DNA from: an uncultured Prevotellaceae bacterium
Lineage (GTDB): Bacteria > Bacteroidota > Bacteroidia > Bacteroidales > Bacteroidaceae
Assembly: GCA_902761605.1 (NCBI GenBank)
Contig: CACWLC010000032.1
Span: forward strand, 1 to 37,949
Direction: 5' to 3'
Length of the DNA stretch: 37,949 bases
A program made the translations under genes and the position numbers. Shown here one piece after another: positions 17,928-26,862 of the stretch; position 1 is the stretch's first letter, and the number at the start of each line of letters is the position of its first letter. The notes beneath the pieces were generated by a model. That model ran no database searches, had not been told where the DNA came from, and saw only the letters and a program-made list of their open reading frames with translations.

Positions 17928-18004
17928 GGTTCGGTAGCTCAGCTGGATAGAGCAACTGCCTTCTAAGCAGTAGGTCTTGGGTTCGAGCCCCAACCGAATC
18001 ACCA
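17928..18004 (+). tRNA. tRNA-Arg (anticodon TCT), CCA encoded
   Basis: A standard tRNA with acceptor GGTTCGG against CCGAATC, D-arm AGCTCAGCTGGATAGAGC, anticodon stem ACTGC/GCAGT with loop CTTCTAA (TCT), and T-arm TTGGGTTCGAGCCCCAA. The discriminator is A at 18001, followed by CCA in the DNA (18002-18004), unlike the two tRNAs at the left edge. Confidence 0.96.
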
Positions 18005-18009
18005 AGAGA

Positions 18010-18045
18010 AAAGCCTGACGAGAAATCGTCGGGCTTTAAATTTTT
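18010..18045 (+). terminator. rho-independent terminator of tRNA-Arg
   Basis: AAAGCCTGACGA pairs with TCGTCGGGCTTT (12 bp including one G-T pair) around a GAAA tetraloop. AAATTTTT follows. It separates the tRNA from the muramidase gene 17 nt further on. Confidence 0.85.
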
Positions 18046-18062
18046 AAAAGAGGGTGACTTTT

Positions 18063-19469
18063 ATGAGAGTTGACAACAATAATATCGCGCAGAGTCGCAG
18101 AGAACATAGAAGCTTCGCAGAGAATTTTCTATGCAGGTTCAGTGTCTCTACGAGAATGATATCGGCTCTGGCTTTATTAATTCTCTCCTCTTGTAATAAT
18201 AATACGCCTGAGTCTGAAATAACCGACTCCAAGATGGGTAACATATCCTCATCACTATCACTTGATTCTCTGTACACACAGATGAATCGTGATCTTAAAT
18301 CAGAGCTCGACTATTATCTTGAGCGTCATAACGTAGAAGATGAGGGGTATGAGATGGTAGCTGCCTTCGCCAATGGAAAACGCCATAGTGAGAATATCGA
18401 CACAATTGCGATAACAAACATCGGACGATGGAAAGGCAAGAAGCGTGAGGGTACTGCTATATCACGCGACTCATTAGGACGTATCACCATAGGACATTGG
18501 GATAATGATACCCTCACCAGTGGTATACGTATAGACTCCACAGGAACATACATTGGAGCCTTCAAAAATGGTCGCCCAGGCGTGATCACAGATGCTAAGG
18601 CGGAAGGACATGGAGCATATATAGCTACCTCAGGACATTACTTCGAGGGACACTGGGAAAAAGACCAGCGACAGGGTTTCGGACTTCAACTTCTGGAAAA
18701 CGAAGTTGTAACAGTCTTGAAAACCGGTCATTGGCAGGAGGATGTCTTCAAGGGTGAACGTATGAACTACACCTCTGAACGTATCTATGGTATCGACATA
18801 TCACGTTATCAGCATGGTCATGGGCGTAAGAAATATCCTATCTATTGGGATAAGCTCCGCATACGTCATCTTGGTTCTAAAAGTAAGAAGAATATTTCAG
18901 GTGAAGTAGACTATCCTGTATCGTTTATCTTTATCAAGTCTACACAAGGTATTTCAATCCGAAATCCTTATTACGCCTATGATTATGCTGCAGCCCGCAA
19001 ACATGGAATACCCATAGGAGCCTACCACTTCTTCTCTACAAAATGCAGTGGTGCTGCTCAGGCGCAGTATTTCATAAATAGCACACTATTCCGTACAGGC
19101 GATCTTCCTCCTGTGCTGGATATCGAACCTTCTGACAGCCAGATATCAAGTATGGGCGGTTCTATGACTATGTGGAGTCATATCCGCACATGGTTGAATG
19201 CTGTGGAGCGCAGATGTGGCGTAAAACCTATCCTCTATGTAAATCAGCGTTTCGTAAACAAATACCTGCCTGATGCTCCAGACATCAAGCGTAACTATAA
19301 TATATGGATTGCTCGTTATGGTGAATATAAGCCAGACGTAAAACTTGTAGTATGGCAGCTGTCGCCTGATGGACGTGTAAACGGTATAACTGGCGAGGTA
19401 GACATCAATGTGTTTAATGGTTACCAGACACAGTTTGACGAGTTCCTCTCTAAGGAATGCATAAAGTAA
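18063..19469 (+). CDS. GH25 muramidase lipoprotein with MORN-like repeats
   Basis: The lipobox LLILSSC is followed by NNN, then a helical stretch. MORN-like units come next (YIGAFKNGRPG..., YFEGHWEKDQRQGFG; about 130-210 from the ATG). A C-terminal GH25 domain has GIDISRYQ (D245) and LPPVLDIEPSD (D353, E355). GH25 enzymes cleave peptidoglycan glycan chains, and MORN-type repeats may bind lipid or protein. Start: the ATG at 18063 has GAGGG 8 nt upstream but gives a 31-residue arginine-rich extension encoded by CGCAGAG-repeat DNA. An ATG at 18156 would start the protein directly at the lipoprotein signal (MISALALLILSSC). I cannot decide between them. A linkage to rlmH, 19 nt downstream, is likely. 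Confidence 0.87.
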   Translation: MRVDNNNIAQSRREHRSFAENFLCRFSVSTRMISALALLILSSCNNNTPESEITDSKMGNISSSLSLDSLYTQMNRDLKSELDYYLERHNVEDEGYEMVAAFANGKRHSENIDTIAITNIGRWKGKKREGTAISRDSLGRITIGHWDNDTLTSGIRIDSTGTYIGAFKNGRPGVITDAKAEGHGAYIATSGHYFEGHWEKDQRQGFGLQLLENEVVTVLKTGHWQEDVFKGERMNYTSERIYGIDISRYQHGHGRKKYPIYWDKLRIRHLGSKSKKNISGEVDYPVSFIFIKSTQGISIRNPYYAYDYAAARKHGIPIGAYHFFSTKCSGAAQAQYFINSTLFRTGDLPPVLDIEPSDSQISSMGGSMTMWSHIRTWLNAVERRCGVKPILYVNQRFVNKYLPDAPDIKRNYNIWIARYGEYKPDVKLVVWQLSPDGRVNGITGEVDINVFNGYQTQFDEFLSKECIK

Positions 19470-19488
19470 TAACCTAAAACCCAATGAT

Positions 19489-19959
19489 ATGAAAACTATC
19501 TTAATTCTCGTCGGAAAGACAGTAAACAAGCATTTCATTGCCGGCATTGAAGATTATTCGGAGCGTATCAGCCATTATATGCCCTTCGAGATAGTTACCA
19601 TTCCTGAGCTCCGCAATACGAAGAACCTCAGTGAAGAGCAGCAAAAAATATCTGAGGGCGATCTGATACTTCGTCAGATACAACCCTCAGACACTGTAGT
19701 TCTCCTTGATGAACACGGTAAAGAATTCCGTAGTATCGAATATGCCCGCTGGCTTCAGCAGAAACAGCAGACTGCCCGTCGTCTGGTCTTTATCATTGGA
19801 GGTCCTTACGGATTCTCCGATGCCGTTTATTCACGCTCTAACGAGAAGATATCATTATCAAAGATGACTTTCTCCCATCAGATGGTGCGACTTATCTTCA
19901 CTGAGCAGCTCTACCGCGCTTGTACCATCATCAAGGGTGAACCTTATCACCACGAGTAA
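19489..19959 (+). CDS. rlmH: 23S rRNA (pseudouridine1915-N3)-methyltransferase
   Basis: A SPOUT-fold methyltransferase acting on pseudouridine 1915 of helix 69 in assembled ribosomes. The length is 156 aa, as usual for RlmH. The SAM-binding trefoil knot motif FIIGGPYGFSDAVY and the C-terminal KISLSKMTFSHQMVRLIFTEQLYRA with terminal GEPYHHE are diagnostic. The TAA is only 2 nt from the stop of the convergent pfkA gene. Confidence 0.97.
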   Translation: MKTILILVGKTVNKHFIAGIEDYSERISHYMPFEIVTIPELRNTKNLSEEQQKISEGDLILRQIQPSDTVVLLDEHGKEFRSIEYARWLQQKQQTARRLVFIIGGPYGFSDAVYSRSNEKISLSKMTFSHQMVRLIFTEQLYRACTIIKGEPYHHE

Positions 19960-19961
19960 GC

Positions 19962-20939
19962 TTAGATGCTCAGCTCGTCGAGAACCGTGATAAGACGCTT
20001 ATCGAAACGCTTGTCTGTACGTATGCACTCAGAGAATGGTACATAGACCACATCATTATTGCGCACACCTATCATGACATTACGCTGTCCCTGCATGATA
20101 GCCTCGATTGCTCCCACACCAGTAATAGAAGCAAGAATCCTGTCACGTGCCGATGGAGTACCTCCACGCTGCAGGTGACCAAGAATGGACACACGCACAT
20201 CGAACCCAGGGAACTCCTTCTTTACACGATCAGCATAATAAAGAGCACCACATTTAGGACTCTCCGACACAATGACAATACATGACTTCTTTGACTTACG
20301 GATACCACGTCCCATAAAGGCAGCCAACTGGTCTACGTCTGTTGTCTCCTCAGGAACGATAGCTGCCTCTGCACCACATGCAATAGCGCAGTTCTGAGCC
20401 AGGAATCCTGCATCACGTCCCATCACCTCCACAAAGAAGATACGCTCGTGGGAGTTGGCTGTATCGCGGATACGGTCCACACACTCCATGATTGTATTCA
20501 TCGTAGTGTCATAGCCAATGGTAGAGTCTGTACCATAGAGGTCGTTGTCGATAGTGCCTGGCAGTCCGATAACGGGGAAGTCAAACTCCACACCAAAGTT
20601 CCAAGCTCCTGTAAGAGAGCCATTACCACCAATAACTACGAGTGCATCGATCTCTTCTTTCACACAAGTATCGTAGGCCTTCTGCATACCCTCTGGAGTC
20701 ATAAACTCCTTGCTGCGGGCAGTCTTCAGAATGGTTCCTCCACGAGTGATGATACCACTTACATTCTCTGTGGTAAACGGCTTTACTTCACCCTTGATGA
20801 GTCCGTCATAGCCTCTGTAGATACCCTTGATCTTGAATCCATTATAGATTCCAGAACGAGTAACAGCGCGTATGGCTGCATTCATGCCAGGAGAGTCGCC
20901 TCCCGATGTGAGAATACCTATGGTCTTAATCTTAAGCAT
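19962..20939 (-). CDS. pfkA: ATP-dependent 6-phosphofructokinase
   Basis: Phosphorylates fructose-6-phosphate with ATP, the committed step of glycolysis. The 325-aa length fits bacterial PfkA. The ATP site is [17 protein letters not shown] (8-24) and the catalytic motif [13 protein letters not shown] (126-138) carries D131. ATP specificity is supported by Gly in GGNGS (104-108) and Gly in PGTID. The Asp that normally precedes that Gly (GGDGS; Asp103 in the E. coli enzyme, close to the Mg-ATP site) is Asn here. Whether that changes activity is unknown. It starts 11 nt after the metallopeptidase stop and is the last gene of a long minus-strand run from atpD. Confidence 0.95.
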   Translation of the reverse strand: MLKIKTIGILTSGGDSPGMNAAIRAVTRSGIYNGFKIKGIYRGYDGLIKGEVKPFTTENVSGIITRGGTILKTARSKEFMTPEGMQKAYDTCVKEEIDALVVIGGNGSLTGAWNFGVEFDFPVIGLPGTIDNDLYGTDSTIGYDTTMNTIMECVDRIRDTANSHERIFFVEVMGRDAGFLAQNCAIACGAEAAIVPEETTDVDQLAAFMGRGIRKSKKSCIVIVSESPKCGALYYADRVKKEFPGFDVRVSILGHLQRGGTPSARDRILASITGVGAIEAIMQGQRNVMIGVRNNDVVYVPFSECIRTDKRFDKRLITVLDELSI

Positions 20940-20950
20940 ATTATTAACAT

Positions 20951-21823
20951 TTAAAGATCATTGTAGTTCTGAATACTGAAGGTAGATGTCTGCATATCGC
21001 CAGTCTCGAAGCCTCTGCGCAACCAACGCTTACGCTGCTCAGAAGTACCATGAGTGAACGACTCCGGAGTAGCCCTACCCTGTGCCTTCTTCTGCAGCCA
21101 GTCATCTCCGATGGCCTTCGCTAGTTCAAGACCCTTCTCGAGGTCACCATACTCCATAGAGTGGTTCATGTCATCCTCGTAGTGAGCCCATACTCCAGCA
21201 TAGTAGTCAGCGAGAAGCTCCAGGCGCACACTGATCTGATTGGCACTTACCTTATCTGTCTGACTCATGGCCTGATGAGCCTTGCCCAAGATGCCAAGAG
21301 AATACTCCACATGGTGACCTATCTCATGGGCGATAACATAAGCATAAGCAAATGTGTTACCCTCAACACCCAGCTGTCGTTTCATCTGGGTGAAGAATGA
21401 GAGGTCTATATAAAGTTTCTGGTCACCAGAGCAGTAGAATGGTCCTACAGCTGCGGAAGCACTTCCGCATGCAGAGTTCACCTGATTAGTGAAGAGCACA
21501 AGTGTAGGAGGCTCATAGGTACGTCCCAGTTCCTGGAACACCTTACTCCACACATCCTCCGTAGATGCGAGGATCTGCTTACAATCAGTTGCCAGCTGCT
21601 GTTCCTCTTCTGTGAAATTCTGCTCATCTACAGTTTCTGTCTTTGCCGACATCTGCTGCTGTGCAGCCTGAAGACCTGCTGAGAGAGGATCACCTCCACT
21701 CATCCAAGCAAACAGTGCTGCTACGATGATAGCACCAATACCTCCGATACCTGCTTTGGCTCCACCGCTCATACTGCGACGGTCCTCAACATTACTACTT
21801 TCTCTTCTTCCTGTAAGTTTCAT
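20951..21823 (-). CDS. YpfJ-type membrane-anchored zinc metallopeptidase
   Basis: A 290-aa protein of the neutral zinc metallopeptidase family (YpfJ). A short cytosolic N-terminus (residues 1-22) precedes one membrane segment (about 24-42) and a polar linker. The catalytic domain carries zinc site HEIGHH (166-171) and a downstream Glu-containing helix ([16 protein letters not shown]). [25 protein letters not shown] is typical of the family. The substrate is unknown. It starts 12 nt after the atpG stop, so it is probably read from the ATP synthase transcript. Confidence 0.9.
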   Translation of the reverse strand: MKLTGRRESSNVEDRRSMSGGAKAGIGGIGAIIVAALFAWMSGGDPLSAGLQAAQQQMSAKTETVDEQNFTEEEQQLATDCKQILASTEDVWSKVFQELGRTYEPPTLVLFTNQVNSACGSASAAVGPFYCSGDQKLYIDLSFFTQMKRQLGVEGNTFAYAYVIAHEIGHHVEYSLGILGKAHQAMSQTDKVSANQISVRLELLADYYAGVWAHYEDDMNHSMEYGDLEKGLELAKAIGDDWLQKKAQGRATPESFTHGTSEQRKRWLRRGFETGDMQTSTFSIQNYNDL

Positions 21824-21835
21824 AACTTTTCGTTA

Positions 21836-22807
21836 TTAATTATTCACTGAGCCTCCAACAATATCGAGCAGTTCATTTGTAATAGCCTGCTGTCGACTCT
21901 TGTTGTACTGAAGGTTCAGTTCACGCAGCAACTCATCGGCATTATCTGTAGCCGTCTGCATAGCCACCATTCGTGCAGCATGCTCAGAGGCATTGGAGTC
22001 GAGCAGAGCGGTATAAAGCATCAGATGTGCGAACTTAGGAATAAGCTGTGAGAGCACAGTATCCATATCCGGCTCCACGATGAAGTTATCGTTGAGTGGC
22101 TTCACATCGTCCATCTTCTTCTCTGTCTCACGCTCACCTCTCTTCTTTAGATACTCCTGCGACTCCTTCGTAGCGATAATGCTCGTAAGATCACGCTCAT
22201 GATCGGCCTTCAGCTCCGACTCTATATCTATAGGTAGGAAGGTCTTTCGGGTAAGAACCTGTGAACCTGCGCTCTTAAAGTGATGGTAAATCAGTTCAAC
22301 CTTATCTATCTCACCCTCAGCGAATTTCGTACCAAGTTCCATTGCGATATTGATGCAGTCCTGTACGTTGGGCTTATCTGCAAGAGCAGAGAATTCTCCT
22401 TGTACGTTCAGTCCCATCTTCTTCGCTTTCTCATACACCTTTCTGCCTATCGGATAAATCTCGACATTCTCACGTCCGATCTCCTTTGCGTAATCATCAA
22501 CGGCCTGATTCATCATCTTGATAGTGTTGGCATTGAATCCTCCGCAGAGTGAGGAATTGGATGTGAAGACCACGAGAGCAGCCCTTTTTATAGGGCGCTC
22601 CTGGTCAAATATCGTGTGAGCCTCTGCTTCTGCTGCGAGAAACGACTTGAGGATGTGCTCCAGCATCGTCTCGTAAGGCAGCATATTCTGTATTGCCACC
22701 TGTGCGTGATGCAGTTTGCTGGAGGCCACCATCTTCATAGCCGATGTGATCTTTCGCGTGGAATTGACTGAGGCTATGCGGCCTTTAATTTCTTTCAGGC
22801 TAGGCAT
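21836..22807 (-). CDS. atpG: F-type ATP synthase subunit gamma
   Basis: The rotating central stalk of F1. The N-terminal helix MPSLKEIKGRIASVNSTRKITSAMKMVAS and the C-terminal ARMVAMQTATDNADELLRELNLQYNKSRQQAITNELLDIVGG are the conserved coiled-coil parts that enter the alpha3beta3 head. SNSSLCGGFNANT is the conserved Rossmann-like part. At 323 aa it is longer than the E. coli subunit (about 287), owing to inserts around residues 200-230. It starts 6 nt after atpA. Confidence 0.96.
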   Translation of the reverse strand: MPSLKEIKGRIASVNSTRKITSAMKMVASSKLHHAQVAIQNMLPYETMLEHILKSFLAAEAEAHTIFDQERPIKRAALVVFTSNSSLCGGFNANTIKMMNQAVDDYAKEIGRENVEIYPIGRKVYEKAKKMGLNVQGEFSALADKPNVQDCINIAMELGTKFAEGEIDKVELIYHHFKSAGSQVLTRKTFLPIDIESELKADHERDLTSIIATKESQEYLKKRGERETEKKMDDVKPLNDNFIVEPDMDTVLSQLIPKFAHLMLYTALLDSNASEHAARMVAMQTATDNADELLRELNLQYNKSRQQAITNELLDIVGGSVNN

Positions 22808-22813
22808 AGGCTA

Positions 22814-24400
22814 TCAGCTTTTATAAGTTCCTGCGATGTCGGCCATCACAGCCTCGATCTTTGCAGTCGTTGCATCGTCAATCTTTCCGCTGGCGAGTGT
22901 CTCTATCACTTCAGGATTAGAAGAGCGCAGTTTGTCAAGGAAGGCATTCTGACACTCACGAACCTTTGGAATAGGTACCTCGCGCATCAGTCCGTGCACA
23001 CCACAATAGAGGATTGCGATCTGCTCGCCTACTGGCATTGGGCTGTACTGAGGCTGGATAAGCAGCTGATTGTTCTTACGTCCGCGATCCAGTGTCATCG
23101 CTGTCACAGCATCCATATCTGAAGAGAACTTCGAGAATGCCTCGAGCTCACGATACTGTGCCTGGTCGATCTTCAGTGTACCAGCCACCTTCTTCATTGA
23201 CTTGATCTGTGCTGAACCACCCACACGAGATACGGAGATACCTACGTTGATGGCAGGACGGAAGCCTTGGTTGAAGAGGTCTGACTCTAGGAAGATCTGA
23301 CCATCGGTGATGGAGATTACGTTAGTAGGAATGTATGCTGACACGTCACCAGCCTGAGTCTCGATGATAGGCAGAGCGGTGAGTGAGCCACCACCCTTCA
23401 CATGACCCTTCATACACTCTGGCAGGTCGTTCATCTGCTCAGCCACCTCCTGCTGCTCATTCATCTTAGCTGCACGCTCCAGAAGACGAGAGTGGAGATA
23501 GAACACATCACCAGGATATGCCTCACGTCCAGAAGGACGACGCAGGATCAGTGATACCTCACGATAGGCCACAGCCTGTTTAGAGAGATCATCATATACT
23601 ACGAGTGCTGGCAGACCACGATCGCGGAAATACTCACCGATGGCAGCACCTGCGAACGGAGCATAATACTGCATAGCAGCAGGATCAGCAGCGGTAGCAG
23701 CTACCACGATGGTGTAAGGCATAGCGCCATGCTCCTGAAGTGTAGACACGAGGGCTGCAACGGTAGAGGCCTTCTGGCCGATGGCAACATAGATACAATA
23801 GACAGGCTTTCCTGCCTCATAGAAACTCTTCTGGTTGATGATGGTATCAACGGCGATGGCGGTCTTTCCCGTCTGACGGTCACCGATGATGAGCTCACGC
23901 TGTCCACGTCCGATAGGTATCATCGAGTCGATGGCCTTCAGACCTGTCTGCAGCGGCTCCTTCACGGGCTGACGGTAGATCACACCAGGAGCCTTACGAT
24001 CCAACGGCATCTCAAAGGCACCGCTAAGATCAATGTCTCCCTTACCGTCGATAGCTTGTCCCAGTGGGTTGATAACGCGACCCAGCATGTTGTCGTTCAC
24101 GAGGATAGAAGCAATACGCTTCGTACGCTTAACAACCATGCCTTCCTTGATGCCTGAGGTGGTACCCAGAAGCACACAACCTACGTTGTCCTCCTCAAGG
24201 TTCATCACGATAGCCATCGTCCCGTTTTCAAACTCCAGCAGCTCGTTGGCCTCGGCGTTGCGCAGTCCGTAGATACGGGCCACACCATCGCTGACAGTCA
24301 GCACAGTACCTACCTCGTCGAATTTCTCGGCATTGGAGATACCCTTGAGCTGGTCGAGCAGTACCTGGGATACTTCGCTTGGTTTAATCTTATCTGACAT
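22814..24400 (-). CDS. atpA: F-type ATP synthase subunit alpha
   Basis: The non-catalytic nucleotide-binding subunit of F1. The Walker A motif is GDRQTGKTA (about residue 171), with Walker [17 protein letters not shown]. The arginine-finger region is [16 protein letters not shown]. The 528-aa length is slightly above the usual 510. The spacer to atpH (27 nt) is made of A-rich AAAAGTAAAA-like units on the coding strand. Confidence 0.97.
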   Translation of the reverse strand: MSDKIKPSEVSQVLLDQLKGISNAEKFDEVGTVLTVSDGVARIYGLRNAEANELLEFENGTMAIVMNLEEDNVGCVLLGTTSGIKEGMVVKRTKRIASILVNDNMLGRVINPLGQAIDGKGDIDLSGAFEMPLDRKAPGVIYRQPVKEPLQTGLKAIDSMIPIGRGQRELIIGDRQTGKTAIAVDTIINQKSFYEAGKPVYCIYVAIGQKASTVAALVSTLQEHGAMPYTIVVAATAADPAAMQYYAPFAGAAIGEYFRDRGLPALVVYDDLSKQAVAYREVSLILRRPSGREAYPGDVFYLHSRLLERAAKMNEQQEVAEQMNDLPECMKGHVKGGGSLTALPIIETQAGDVSAYIPTNVISITDGQIFLESDLFNQGFRPAINVGISVSRVGGSAQIKSMKKVAGTLKIDQAQYRELEAFSKFSSDMDAVTAMTLDRGRKNNQLLIQPQYSPMPVGEQIAILYCGVHGLMREVPIPKVRECQNAFLDKLRSSNPEVIETLASGKIDDATTAKIEAVMADIAGTYKS

Positions 24401-24427
24401 TTTTTAATCTTTTACTTTTTTACCTTT

Positions 24428-24964
24428 TTACTTTTTCAAGGTCGTTAGGATGGAATTGAGCTTTGTCTTGACACTCGCATCCATGCGATAGGTGTCGTAC
24501 TCGAGTATGAATCCCCCGATGATATCGGGGTTCACCTCGGTCTCGAACTCCACCGTTCCATTAGTCTTACTCTCCACCATCTGTCGCATCTTCTGCTCTG
24601 TGGCAGTAGATACAGCTGCAGCGGTGATGAGACGTCCACGGATGACATTCTTCTGTTGGCGGTAAAGCGTGACGTACGAATTGGCGATGAACTGCATCAC
24701 GTTCTCGCGGTCTTCCTTCAGCACCAGCTGGATAAAGGCCTTGGTCAATTCAGAAGGCTTCGTTCCCACAGCAGTAGCGAGAAGAGTCTCTTTCTTGTCC
24801 TTCGAGAGCATCGGATTGTCTATCGTAAACCGCAGCTGTGGCACCTCGACATAGCTCTTGGCGAGCTGTTGCATCTCGGCGTATACAGCATCTTCGATTT
24901 TCGCGTCTGTAGCACTCTTCAAGAGCGCCCGGGCGTATCTTACCGATATGACTCCTATATCCAT
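24428..24964 (-). CDS. atpH: F-type ATP synthase subunit delta
   Basis: Links the top of F1 to the peripheral stalk. The length (178 aa) matches. The N-terminal helical domain begins ISVRYARALLKSA, and the C-terminal conserved block FETEVNPDIIGGFILEYDTYRMDASVKTKL is characteristic. It lies 10 nt downstream of atpF. Confidence 0.94.
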   Translation of the reverse strand: MDIGVISVRYARALLKSATDAKIEDAVYAEMQQLAKSYVEVPQLRFTIDNPMLSKDKKETLLATAVGTKPSELTKAFIQLVLKEDRENVMQFIANSYVTLYRQQKNVIRGRLITAAAVSTATEQKMRQMVESKTNGTVEFETEVNPDIIGGFILEYDTYRMDASVKTKLNSILTTLKK

Positions 24965-24974
24965 ACGTTATCGC

Positions 24975-25490
24975 TTAATTGTCAGTAGAAACCTCATCCA
25001 GCATACGGTCAATCAGATCCATCTGCGCCTTGTCGTCCTTGAGATTCTGACGGAGCACCTTTGAGGCAATCTCCACAGAGAGCTCAGCGACCTGCTGACG
25101 TATATCGGCGATGGCTGCCCTCTTCTCCTGTTCGATGGCGAGTTTTGCATCACCAAGGAGACGGGCGCCCTCCTCACGTGCCTTCTGCTGAGCCTGCTCA
25201 ACGATAGCATCGCGCGTCTCTGCAGCCTCCTTGAGGATCTGTGCCTGACGGTCACGGGCCTCCTGAAGGATTGCCTCACCTTCCTGCTTGATGTTCTCCA
25301 GACGCTCAGAGGCCTCATGGGCTTTCTTGAGGCTGTCCTCGATGAACTTATTACGCTCCTCCACCATACCTACGATAGCGGGGAATCCGTATTTTGCAAG
25401 CACGAAGAAGACAACTGCAAACGCCAGAAGCATCCAGAACAAGAGTCCCAGATCTGGGGTGAGGATTGCTGGCAGTTTACTGAAATCCAT
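24975..25490 (-). CDS. atpF: F-type ATP synthase subunit b
   Basis: The peripheral stalk. One N-terminal membrane helix (about residues 13-33, LLFWMLLAFAVVFFVLAKYGF) is followed by a long charged coiled coil rich in Glu, Ala, Arg and Gln up to residue 171. Length and layout fit. It follows the c-subunit reading frame by about 40 nt. Confidence 0.95.
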   Translation of the reverse strand: MDFSKLPAILTPDLGLLFWMLLAFAVVFFVLAKYGFPAIVGMVEERNKFIEDSLKKAHEASERLENIKQEGEAILQEARDRQAQILKEAAETRDAIVEQAQQKAREEGARLLGDAKLAIEQEKRAAIADIRQQVAELSVEIASKVLRQNLKDDKAQMDLIDRMLDEVSTDN

Positions 25491-25532
25491 TCGCTATAGG
25501 TTTTTATTAATTACTAATTTGCGAAACGGATA

Positions 25533-25739
25533 TTACTTGATCAAGAATGCACAAGCTGCAATAGCGAAGAGAGCACAACCCTCAACGAAAGCAGATGTCA
25601 GAATCATGTTGGTCTGGATCTTACCAGTAGCCTCTGGCTGACGAGCGATAGCGTCCATAGCGCTGCCACCAATCTTACCAATACCCAAACCTGCACCAAT
25701 TGTTGCAATACCTGCACCGATACCGCAGCCCTTAAGTTG
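25533..25739 (-). CDS. atpE: F-type ATP synthase subunit c, 5' end missing or unresolved
   Basis: The open frame encodes 68 residues. Helix 1 is GCGIGAGIATIGAGLGIGKI, the polar loop ARQPEATGK, and helix 2 has the ion-binding E53 in SAFVEGCALF. Subunit c forms the proton-driven ring. The Gln and Ser that usually accompany Glu in sodium-binding rings are Ile and Gly here, which suggests H+ coupling. The oddity is the 5' end: the frame reads TAA CAA CTT AAG GGC TGC, so an in-frame stop lies three codons before GGC and no ATG, GTG, TTG or CTG is available. About nine residues of helix 1 appear lost compared with E. coli. Upstream is only a 35-nt A/T repeat and the atpB stop. Confidence 0.85.
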   Translation of the reverse strand, partial: QLKGCGIGAGIATIGAGLGIGKIGGSAMDAIARQPEATGKIQTNMILTSAFVEGCALFAIAACAFLIK

Positions 25740-25746
25740 TTATTAA

Positions 25747-25781
25747 TATATTTTTTATTTTATATTTTTTATTTTTTATTT
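25747..25781 (-). repeat. 35-nt A/T repeat, copy 1
   Basis: On the coding strand this is A-runs spaced by single T, placed between the atpB stop and the atpE frame. A second copy, identical over 35 nt, is at 36881-36915, again directly after a stop codon. Confidence 0.8.
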
Positions 25782-25783
25782 TT

Positions 25784-26830
25784 TTACTCCGCGTGGTGCT
25801 CCTTATGGGCAAGCCCTATAAACACCGCACTAAGCATAGTAAAGACATATGCCTGGACGAAAGCCACCAGCAGCTCCAGTGCATTCATAAAGAGGAGCAT
25901 GATGATACTGAAAGCGTTAAGTCCTAAGCCGAATCCTACACCCATCGACCAACCGAGGAAGATCACACACGTAAATGACAATATCACAGCGTGACCAGCC
26001 ATCATGTTGGCAAAAAGACGGATCATCAGAGCGAAAGGCTTTGTGAATACTCCGAACAGTTCGATGAGTGGCATTACCGGAGCGGGGTAAGCCTTCAGGA
26101 ACAGAGGCACCTCTGGCCAGAAGATCTCCTTCCAGTACTCCTTGTTGGCAAAGAGGTTGATGGCAAGCATCGTACATATCGCCAGGAAGAAGGTGATATT
26201 GATGTTACCAGTCACGTTTGCGCCTCCAGGGAATACAGGAATCAGTCCGATGAGGTTACAGGTGAGTATGAAGAAGAACACCGTGAGCAGATAAGGAGCA
26301 TACGGTTTGTAATGCTTCTCACCTATCGACGACTTGATGAGGTCATCATGTATCGTCATCACGATCATTTCCATCGCTCCCACAAATCCCTTCGGGGCCT
26401 CGCTCTTTGCGTCGTGCTTCTTATACCAGCGTGCACAACTGAGGAAGATAATGATAAGCACGGCCACCACGATCCATATCTGCAGCACACTCTTGGTGAT
26501 GCTCAGATCCAGCGGACGAACCTCTTCCCCACCTACGCGCTCATAGATCTTTCCGTGATGCTCTTCACTGAAGAAGAAGGGCTCCGGCAGACTGTGAGCT
26601 GTACAGAAGTGCCACTCTCCGGTATTCTCACTACGTACGATGATAGGCAGCGGAATGCTGATATGACTGCCCTGGTAACTGGCGATATGCCATTCGTAAG
26701 AGTCAGCAAGGTGCTCCAGTACTATCTCAGGGATATCGAGCTCCTTATTATCCTCACCCTCATTGGCCCAGACAGACATTGGCAGCAAAGCTACTACCAT
26801 CAGGAGGATTATCGTTTTTAATTCTTTCAT
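25784..26830 (-). CDS. atpB: F-type ATP synthase subunit a
   Basis: The stator half-channel of F0. From the ATG at 26830 the protein is 348 aa. It begins with a signal-peptide-like segment ending in WAN (about residue 23), followed by a periplasmic domain of about 85 residues, a layout known in Bacteroidota. Five or six membrane helices follow. The essential arginine is in ALMIRLFANMMAGH, with conserved NALELLVAFVQAYVFTML near the end. A TTG two codons upstream is the only alternative start. Confidence 0.95.
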   Translation of the reverse strand: MKELKTIILLMVVALLPMSVWANEGEDNKELDIPEIVLEHLADSYEWHIASYQGSHISIPLPIIVRSENTGEWHFCTAHSLPEPFFFSEEHHGKIYERVGGEEVRPLDLSITKSVLQIWIVVAVLIIIFLSCARWYKKHDAKSEAPKGFVGAMEMIVMTIHDDLIKSSIGEKHYKPYAPYLLTVFFFILTCNLIGLIPVFPGGANVTGNINITFFLAICTMLAINLFANKEYWKEIFWPEVPLFLKAYPAPVMPLIELFGVFTKPFALMIRLFANMMAGHAVILSFTCVIFLGWSMGVGFGLGLNAFSIIMLLFMNALELLVAFVQAYVFTMLSAVFIGLAHKEHHAE

Positions 26831-26862
26831 ATACAATATATTAGCAAACTTCGATAAAGTTT

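Noticed and set aside
25740-25786. A promoter for atpE inside the A/T-rich spacer
   Set aside because: No TAnnTTTG box on the reverse strand, and the surrounding genes form one operon.
25991-26821. Plus-strand open frame of 276 codons antisense to atpB
   Set aside because: Rich in His, Arg and Glu with no recognisable motif; it is the mirror of atpB codons.
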